A stretch of DNA of 23,660 bases from Silene noctiflora (lineage: Eukaryota > Streptophyta > Magnoliopsida > Caryophyllales > Caryophyllaceae), in assembly GCA_009801015.1 (NCBI GenBank), contig VHZZ01005122.1, positions 25,335 to 48,994 on the forward strand, in the 5' to 3' direction. Position 1 is the stretch's first letter, and each line of letters opens with the position of its first letter. This document shows positions 9,097 to 23,660 of the stretch, in pieces. A model generated the notes under the pieces. That model was not told the DNA's origin and did not search any database. It saw only the letters and a program-made list of their open reading frames with translations. A program made the translations under genes and the position numbers.

Positions 9097-12000
9097 TCAT
9101 TCTTCCATTGGTGCTGCTGCAGCCTGATCAGATGGGGCTTGGTCGGGAGCAGGAGGAGCATCTTGTTCGGGAGCAGCTTCCGCTTCTTCCTCAGCAGGTG
9201 CGGCTTCTTCCTCAACTATTTCAAATGAGTTGATCAACTCCTGGACTACTTGTTGATCCAAAGTGTAGAATGGTTCCCCCACTCCTACCACCGAGACTGT
9301 GCATACCGAGCTCTTCAGCTTTTCTCCCTGTAATGTCTCCTTTATAGCAAAGAGTGCATGCTTGATCAGCTCGTCCTTTGAAGCCTCGTTGAATGTCTCG
9401 AATTTGCGTTCCAAGTATGTTTTAGCAGCTTGTGATCGGGACCCAATTGCAAATGCTTGATATTCAAAGTAATTTCCACTTGGACAGTTGTAGTAGAGGT
9501 GAGCACCAGATTCATCCAATCCACCTACCAATAGACCAACACCATATGGCCGCTTCCACGAACGTTGAGTGCAGACCTGTCAAAAGGAGAAAACATGACG
9601 AAACCGATTCCATACACAGACAAATGTAAATGATAATCACAGAAACTGTTTGTTCATGGGCTTTGCAGCAGAAACCTACAAGTGATTTAAAGCCCATGAA
9701 TTAAGTAGGACCCTTCTTCAACAAAGACCAATGAACCACTGAGCTTGAGTTTTAAGTCCAGCGGTTGGATCTCTAAATACAGGCATTCCTGAACCCCAGC
9801 CTTTACCCCACACCACCGCTACCTTAACCTACCCTCACGCCACAAGTCCAAAAATCCTGGCTCCCACTGCCCTCACACGGCCCACTTCTCTGGTGCAACA
9901 TCACAGGTTCTCTATGACCGACACACATATAGCCCAGCCCAACCCCACAGAGCCTTAAACACCACAATTTAGGACTCAAATTGTCAACAGAGGTTGAAGA
10001 GGTGGGGACAAATAAGATCTCCTTTTTGATGGCTTGGTCAAGGCAAGGGAGGAAAAACGGGTAGAATGAGATCATAGCTCACAGAGTGAGTATGTAGAGG
10101 AGAGAATGTAAATCAAAAGGAAGGTAGGGAGGTTTGGAGGTTTTCTAGGGGGGCTGCAAAGCTGAATTAGTTAATGGTTAGGGTCATGTGGTCAGTGGGG
10201 TGGGGTAGAAACGGTAGAATCTGCAGTGAGGGAGTCGGTGCTCGCTAAGTGGGGTGGTGGTGGCTGCGGTGGAAATGGTGGAGTAGGCCAATTTGGCCGG
10301 GACATAAAGCAGTCAACTGCATGGAGATGGCAGTAATAGAATCCACACTGTATGCGGAAGACAGAAAATGGAGATGAGGTGATGTGCCAAGGGCATCAGT
10401 ATAACTGTATAACTTCTAGTGATCAAAAACTTACCGACCAGCACACTAAACAATCAAGTGGAACTCAGGGAGTATCTAATCAACAAAATGCCTTCGATAC
10501 CCACGTAACAAAGAAAATATTTCTTCTTTTTTACATCAGTTCAAACTCATATATAGTTTATATACAACGTTGTACTCTATACACTGGAGATCAAAGATAT
10601 AAGTCTGCAAGGCCAATATAAGCACATATGATGTACAGTTGAAAAAAAAAACTATCCTTCACTCAAATACTCTTCCTTTGGTAACATAAATTTATTAAAA
10701 ACTACTTATCATAACCCTTGAAAATCACGTTTTTTTGTAACAAAGATATTGTACAACATCAACACAATTCTTCTTTGGTAACATAAATTATTAAAAACTA
10801 CTTATAACCCTCAAAAATCATGTTTTTGTAACAAAGATATTGTACAACATCAACATCAACATCAACATAACCCTATTGTCTCTCATCGTAAAACAAAAAG
10901 AGGGAATGAATAAAATAACAGTGTTGTTTGGGTATTGCTTTTTACTCAAAGTAGATGCAACATTCTAGAAAGTTATTTGGTCAAAAATGAAGTTAAATGG
11001 CATTAATTCAGAGTAATTAGGCTGATCAGAAAAACGCAATGAAAAGTATATTCAAAAACCTAGACCGAGTTCTAATCAGCTACTATCTTTGATGCTCAAC
11101 AAATCTAGACAACATCTCTCAAAAAATCATTGGTAACCATCTTTCATATATGCCAGACTTCCAAATTAGAAATCATTCTTCTCGTTATCTAACTTCACAT
11201 TCAAATTAAGCTCACATAGATTTACTACATCTTACCTAAGTGATACTACAGTTGCACGATGCAAGGCCAATATAACCATCTACGATACACAATGACACAA
11301 CAATTATCCTACTCTTAAATCTCTCTCCCTTCCATCAAACTATTTATATAATTCTCGAAAATCACATTCTTTGAAACAATGCTGTTCTGCAACATCAAAA
11401 TCAATTGACAATCATGTTCCAATGGTTAATCTAATCATCTTCTACGTTTGATTTGTTACAAATATAAATGCCCTCCCATAAGAAATCATCGATAACCACA
11501 TTTTAGCTGCCACCACCACTGAATCAACAACATATATGTACCACAAAACCTTGACAAACACAGCACCCAACTCCAAAATTAAACTCATAACCAAATGACA
11601 AACTCCCTACCTCTAATTTCACACAAAGTTAACCGCCAAATCATAACCAAACGGCGCCCCCCTATCCCTAATTTCGTACAAAGCTAAATCTCCAAATCAC
11701 AACCAACCCCAAACCTCATTCCATAAGCACACGCCATCCTCCAAAGCTAGATCACATCCCCAAACACACAGACATTTAGTATAATAAAAACCCCAGAAAA
11801 TGACTTATCCCCACCATCTAAACAAATTCACTCCCAAAAAAAACCAAACTTGCATAACATCAGTACCTAAACCCTAATCAAAACCACACAAAGCTAAACC
11901 CCAAATCACAACCAACCCCAATCTTCAATTCATAAAACACAGATCACACACTCAAATAGACAAACAATTAGCATAATCAAAACCCTGGAAAACTATTCAT

Positions 12001-13426
12001 CCCTACCATCTAAACAAAATTACGCCCAAAAATGCAAAACCACAGAACATCAGTACCTAAAACCTTCTCACAAGAAATCATTGATGAACCTACCCCGAGC
12101 TGCCTGTACTACTGTACAGCTTCAAGTTCCCAAATCCTAAATGGCAAACTCCCTGTTTCTATTTCATGTGGGTAATTTATAATTCTCGAATCACATTCTT
12201 TGTAACATAGCTGTTCCCCGACATCAAAATCAATTGATAATCATGTCCCAATGTTCTAAGCACCTACTAGATTTAAATCTCAACAGATCTAAACACCTTC
12301 TCATAAGAAATCACCATAACCATATTTCTTAGCTGCCAGTACCACTGCGTCAACAACATTTCCATAAAACATCGACAAAATCCAGCACCCAACTCCTAAA
12401 TGTCAAATTCCATATTCCTAAATTCATATAAAGTTAATCTCCAAATCATAACCAACCCCAATCTTCAATCAATAAGCACGTGCCATCCTCCAAAACCAGA
12501 TCACATCCCTAAACACACAAACAACTAGCATAATCAAAACCATATATAATGATTTATCCCCCATCATCTAAAAAAAATCACTCCCAAAAACACCAAATTC
12601 TCATAACATCAGTACCTAAACCCTAATCAAAACCACCCAAAGTTAAAATCCGAATCACAACCAACCCCAACCTTCAATTCACAACCTCTCACAGATGACA
12701 TACCCAAATACACAACAATTAGCATAATCAAAACCTTAGAAAACTCTTCATTCCTACCAACAAGCCAAAACCACGCCCAAAAACCGCAAAAAGCTTCTAT
12801 CTTTACAAAATCACGCTCAAAAATCACAAACGCGCAACATCACAGTACATCAATACCTAAAACCCATCAAATCAACATTAAAAAAACCACAATAAACAGG
12901 TGAAATCAAATCAAAACCCTAATTAACCCAATTAAGCCAATCAAATCAGTACTTAAAGAGGTGAAATCAAAACCCTAATTGATTCAATTTAGCCAATTAA
13001 ATCAGTACCAAAACCCTATGAAATCACAATTAATCTGCGTAATCAAAACCCTAATAAACCCAATTAAATTCGTACCTGTGCTTTATCAGCGAGTTGAACA
13101 ACAAGGCGACCAACAGGAAGAGAAGACTCATAAGTAAAGCCATAATTAATACACTCATTACGCATGTACCGAGAGAGAACACGACCATCAGCAGTTAAAC
13201 CAGCAATGGCGACACCGATATGGTCATCAACCTTAAAGATCTTGCGTTGATGAGAAGAGAGTTCAGATTGAGACTTGTTAACACAAGCTAAAACGACATG
13301 GGATTTAGATCGGAGACCGATAGCAGCGGAACCTTGTTTGACGGCTTCCATGGCGTATTCAACTTGGAATAATCGGCCAGCTGGACTCCATGTAGTTACG
13401 TCAGTGTCGTACTGGTTTCGGAACAT
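9097..13426 (-). CDS. PAF1: 20S proteasome subunit alpha type-1 (alpha6)
   Basis: Two exons: 13426-13076 (117 codons) and 9576-9097 (159 codons plus stop), joined in phase 0 at ADKAQ|VCTQR with donor CACAG|GTACG and acceptor GACAG|GTC. The product is 276 aa, against about 278 for Arabidopsis PAF1. It opens with [20 protein letters not shown] and [12 protein letters not shown], the N-terminal signature of proteasome alpha subunits, which gate the 20S core. GRSQ-type body motifs follow: [52 protein letters not shown] and [21 protein letters not shown]. As an alpha subunit it is structural and lacks the catalytic N-terminal Thr of active beta subunits. Residues 239-276 form an acidic Ala/Pro/Glu-rich tail ending APMEE, a typical but fast-evolving PAF feature. 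The start is set by family homology: the frame is open upstream to 13600, but that stretch reads as a CT-rich leader. The 3499-bp intron is exceptional for such a small gene. Confidence 0.96.
9577..10670 (-). other. PAF intron, 3' third: strand-asymmetric repeat-like block
   Basis: This part of the intron holds a C-rich stretch on the + strand at about 9785-9960 (many ACC/CCA triplets) and then a G-rich stretch at about 10085-10300 (GGTGGTGGTGG). The two halves have complementary composition but do not align as a clean inverted repeat. It may be an old MITE or retroposon, but I cannot assign it. No exon is needed here. Confidence 0.45.
10671..10868. repeat. Tandem duplication of a ~98-bp unit in the PAF intron
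   Basis: Two adjacent copies start TCTTC(C)TTTGGTAACATAAA and end TTGTACAACATCAACA: 10671-10768 and 10769-10868. They share TATTAAAAACTACTTAT, AAATCA(C/T)GTTTTT and GTAACAAAGATATTGTACAA with a few small indels. The second copy ends in four CATCAA hexamers. Diverged relatives of the AATCAC(A)TTCTTTG...CAACATCAAAATCAATTG part occur at about 11351-11410 and 12182-12235. Confidence 0.85.
11345..12850. repeat. Nested segmental duplications filling the PAF intron
   Basis: Two large imperfect copies lie in tandem, about 11345-12060 and 12175-12850. Matching landmarks are TTCTCGAA..ATCACATTCTTTG (11351, 12182), AATCAATTGA(C/T)AATCATGT, TTAGCTGCCA (both copies), CAGCACCCAACTCC, and CAACCAACCCCAA. Offsets are about 745-830 bp, the difference explained by an extra internal ~87-bp duplication in the first copy (CCCTA..CTAATTTC(A/G)(C/T)ACAAAG at 11606 and 11661). 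Each large copy contains two ~210-bp subunits: CAACCAACCCCAA occurs near 11698, 11906, 12442 and 12653, followed by ATCACA(C/T)CC, AACA(A/G)TTAGCATAATCAAAACC and CATCAGTACCTAAA. The whole block therefore has at least three levels of repetition. No coding frame is present. Confidence 0.75.
12900..13075 (-). promoter_or_regulatory. Donor-proximal PAF intron: telo-box array and possible intron-enhancer motif
   Basis: The 175 bp next to the exon 1 donor contain three full TTAGGGTTT telo-boxes in the gene sense (13054-13046, 12978-12970, 12922-12914) and one variant at 13019-13011. They sit in units of roughly 50-75 bp that also share TACTGATTT(A/G)ATTGGCT. TTTGATTTG at 12915-12907 fits the TTNGATYTG motif reported for intron-mediated enhancement in Arabidopsis. 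Telo-boxes near the start of plant housekeeping genes bind telobox-binding proteins. A regulatory role here is inference. Confidence 0.45.
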
Positions 13427-13556
13427 CTTTGAGGAGAGGGAGTATTGTTGATGGAGGAGTTTGATTTGTGTGTGTGAGGAAGAAGATGAAGATGAAGATG
13501 GTGGAGACTGGAGAAGTAGAAGAAGAAGAATGAAGGATTTATTAAGTATGTATATG
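13427..13556 (-). promoter_or_regulatory. CT-rich leader and weak TATA-like site of PAF
   Basis: Upstream of the PAF start codon the gene-sense strand is strongly pyrimidine-rich (CTTCTTCTTCTAC, CATCTTCATCTTCATCTTC), as is common in 5'UTRs and Y-patch regions of highly expressed plant genes. A weak TATA-like CATATACATAC lies at 13556-13546. That would place transcription start near 13520 and give a leader of about 95 nt. The transcript start is not known. Confidence 0.4.
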
Positions 13557-13747
13557 AGGGGTAGATGGGTTGGGTTTGGGTTTCTTTTTAGGCAAGGCAA
13601 TGGATTATACTGTATTATTATTAGTGGGTGTCTTGTGCCTTTTTTAACTTTTGTGTAGGATGGACTTTCTCACTTTGGTCTCTTTAGACTTTAGAGTATA
13701 CCAAGTATCTCTCTTTCACCTTTCATGTTTTTAAATCTTCACTTTAT

Positions 13748-14029
13748 TTTTATTTTTATTTTTATTTTGATGGCGGGGAATCCGCATCCGTTGTTTTTTT
13801 GGGTGCGTACTAGATAAACCCTTTGGTATATGTGGTAGTCTGTCAAACCACGAATACTAGGTAAGCTATTTGAGACTCCGATAGTGATAGACTCGAAGTC
13901 AGGAAGGCATAGTCTCAAGCAATAAATATTCCATAAGATTGTTCATGAGAAGGCTTGAAGCTTAGAGTCTAAGACCCTTGGGACTTTAACCCCAAGTTTT
14001 AACCACCAGACTCTTTTTGACGAAAAATG
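13748..14029 (-). mobile_element. tRNA-derived-type SINE upstream of PAF, with target-site duplication
   Basis: A 282-bp element on the - strand is bounded by TTCACTTTAT at 13738-13747 and 14030-14039. Its 3' end is an (AAAAT)n-type tail on the - strand (T-rich ATTTTTATTTTT on the + strand, about 13748-13769), directly after CGGATTCCCCGCCATCAAAA. The body matches a widespread eudicot SINE pattern: GGTGG near the 5' end, a decayed GGTTCGAA box region (about 13957-13973), CTAGT(A/C)TTCG(T)GGTTTG, GGGTTTATCTAGTACGCACCC and CCGCCATC. The body is clearly diverged, yet the flanking duplication is intact. It lies 322 bp upstream of the PAF start codon, likely in the promoter. Confidence 0.78.
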
Positions 14030-14039
14030 TTCACTTTAT

Positions 14040-15107
14040 CCAAAATTTAGTTCACACTTAAAAGTAGGACTAGTTTTATATTGTCCTAGATAAGACTCTA
14101 TAAACCTTGTCTCATAATGTTTCTACTTTCTAATTGAAATAAGCAAATATTTCTAGTTTTATGTCTCATACATATCTATAGTCTCCTCTTAAATTTATAG
14201 TCGTCGATCTATTAACCACCTTGAAAAAAATATCGTGCTTTGAACTCGTGATTAGTAAAAAAAAAAATCAATAATCAGTTACTTGGGAGTGACGTTCCAA
14301 AAAAATTATTGGTACCAAACATCTATACTTCTTAAACTATAGTAATAATAGTATAGTATTAAGATGCGGGCACGAGCAATCACCGGAGGTAGACAGTATT
14401 AAAAATCAACTTACCTATGACCAACAAAGAAGAGGCACATGGTGTCGAATGAATCACGCCTACTTATAGAAGCTCCACACATCTTCCATCACAGCGAAAC
14501 TATGACATTGCACAACTATTTTACAAACTAGATCAAGTCTATCCATATACAGTCCAACAATGACTTACTGAATATGCACCATGTCATTTTATTTTAAGGA
14601 CATTTTATTAGAATGACCAAACATATTTAGGTTGGGTGATTTCAGACTTAAATATACATTATCGTTATTACATAACTAAAACTATTCTCTTCTTTTGTTA
14701 ATCTCTTTTCAGCTGATCTCATACAGTAAGCTCATAAAAGAGTTGGTCACCACACCAATAGGCCGGTCTCCTCTCACAGAAAGTTAATCGAGTGCCAGAA
14801 CTCAGCAGAGCACGCATGACACAAAAGCCACAACCCAGATTACAAAGTACACTCCAAAGTTCAGCATGAGAGCAGATGGAGATACAATTTTACAGAGAAC
14901 AGTCTGGGTCAATGGGAAAACATGGACACATAAGGTGTGCAATGTGTCCCAAATTTGTGTGCCTGAGTAATTCTGCTACTATAGATTTGTAAATCCGATT
15001 CCATTAGCCCTACTAATACAACAATGGAGCATAATGCAAGTTTAAGAAGACATAAATAAATGACGGCTTACAAGCTGACTCTATCTAATGCCCTTGTCTA
15101 GGGCATC
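14040..15107 (-). other. Spacer with likely CHR19 3'UTR
   Basis: AT-rich spacer between the SINE and the CHR19 stop codon. In the - sense, AATAAA occurs as TTTATT on the + strand near 14587 and 14605, 500 bp below the stop, which are possible polyadenylation signals. No open reading frame here resembles a known protein. Confidence 0.45.

Positions 15108-23660
<8,553 letters not shown>

Noticed and set aside
11600-13060. A CRISPR-like or satellite array in the PAF intron
   Set aside because: The repeats are nested, diverged and of unequal length, and lie inside a spliced plant gene. They fit intron duplication, not spacer-repeat structure or a satellite.
13427-13600. N-terminal signal-like extension of PAF
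   Set aside because: PAF subunits start at MFRNQ throughout plants, and the upstream frame is a CT-rich leader. Kept only as a low-interest observation.

Overview
This window looks like nuclear DNA from a flowering plant, most likely a eudicot. It is AT-rich, its genes are split by GT-AG introns, three protein-coding genes have close plant homologues, and the spaces between exons are littered with plant-type retroposons (a LINE, tRNA-derived SINEs) and small DNA-transposon relics. I cannot name the species from sequence alone. There is no sign of an operon, a CRISPR array or an organellar origin.

Layout. From 1 to about 1690 lies the 3' end of an L1-type LINE on the + strand, interrupted by a SINE with perfect 17-bp target-site duplications. 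A possible CACTA-transposon end abuts it at 1691. Three host genes follow, all on the - strand and head to tail. (1) 2165-7881: a complete seven-exon gene, 332 aa, for a THUMP-domain protein of the THUMPD1/Tan1 family (tRNA acetylation cofactor). (2) 9097-13426: a complete two-exon gene, 276 aa, for 20S proteasome subunit alpha type-1 (alpha6, PAF), split by an unusual 3.5-kb intron. (3) 15108-23660: the last twelve visible exons (626 aa) of a SNF2-family remodeller orthologous to Arabidopsis CHR19 (SMARCAD1/Fun30 group); its N-terminus lies beyond the right edge. I placed the splice sites by hand. Phases agree at every junction and the concatenated lengths are exact multiples of three, so I trust the models, although untranslated ends are not defined.

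The three genes act in unrelated housekeeping processes (tRNA modification, protein turnover, chromatin remodelling). Nothing suggests a functional cluster.

The less ordinary content is in the non-coding parts: the first intron of the proteasome gene appears to have grown by nested duplications carrying telo-box and splice-donor-like motifs; a SINE with a target-site duplication sits about 320 bp upstream of the same gene's start codon; and a perfect 20-bp inverted repeat flanks a frame-neutral 78-nt exon of the CHR19 gene. I found no convincing novel protein system.
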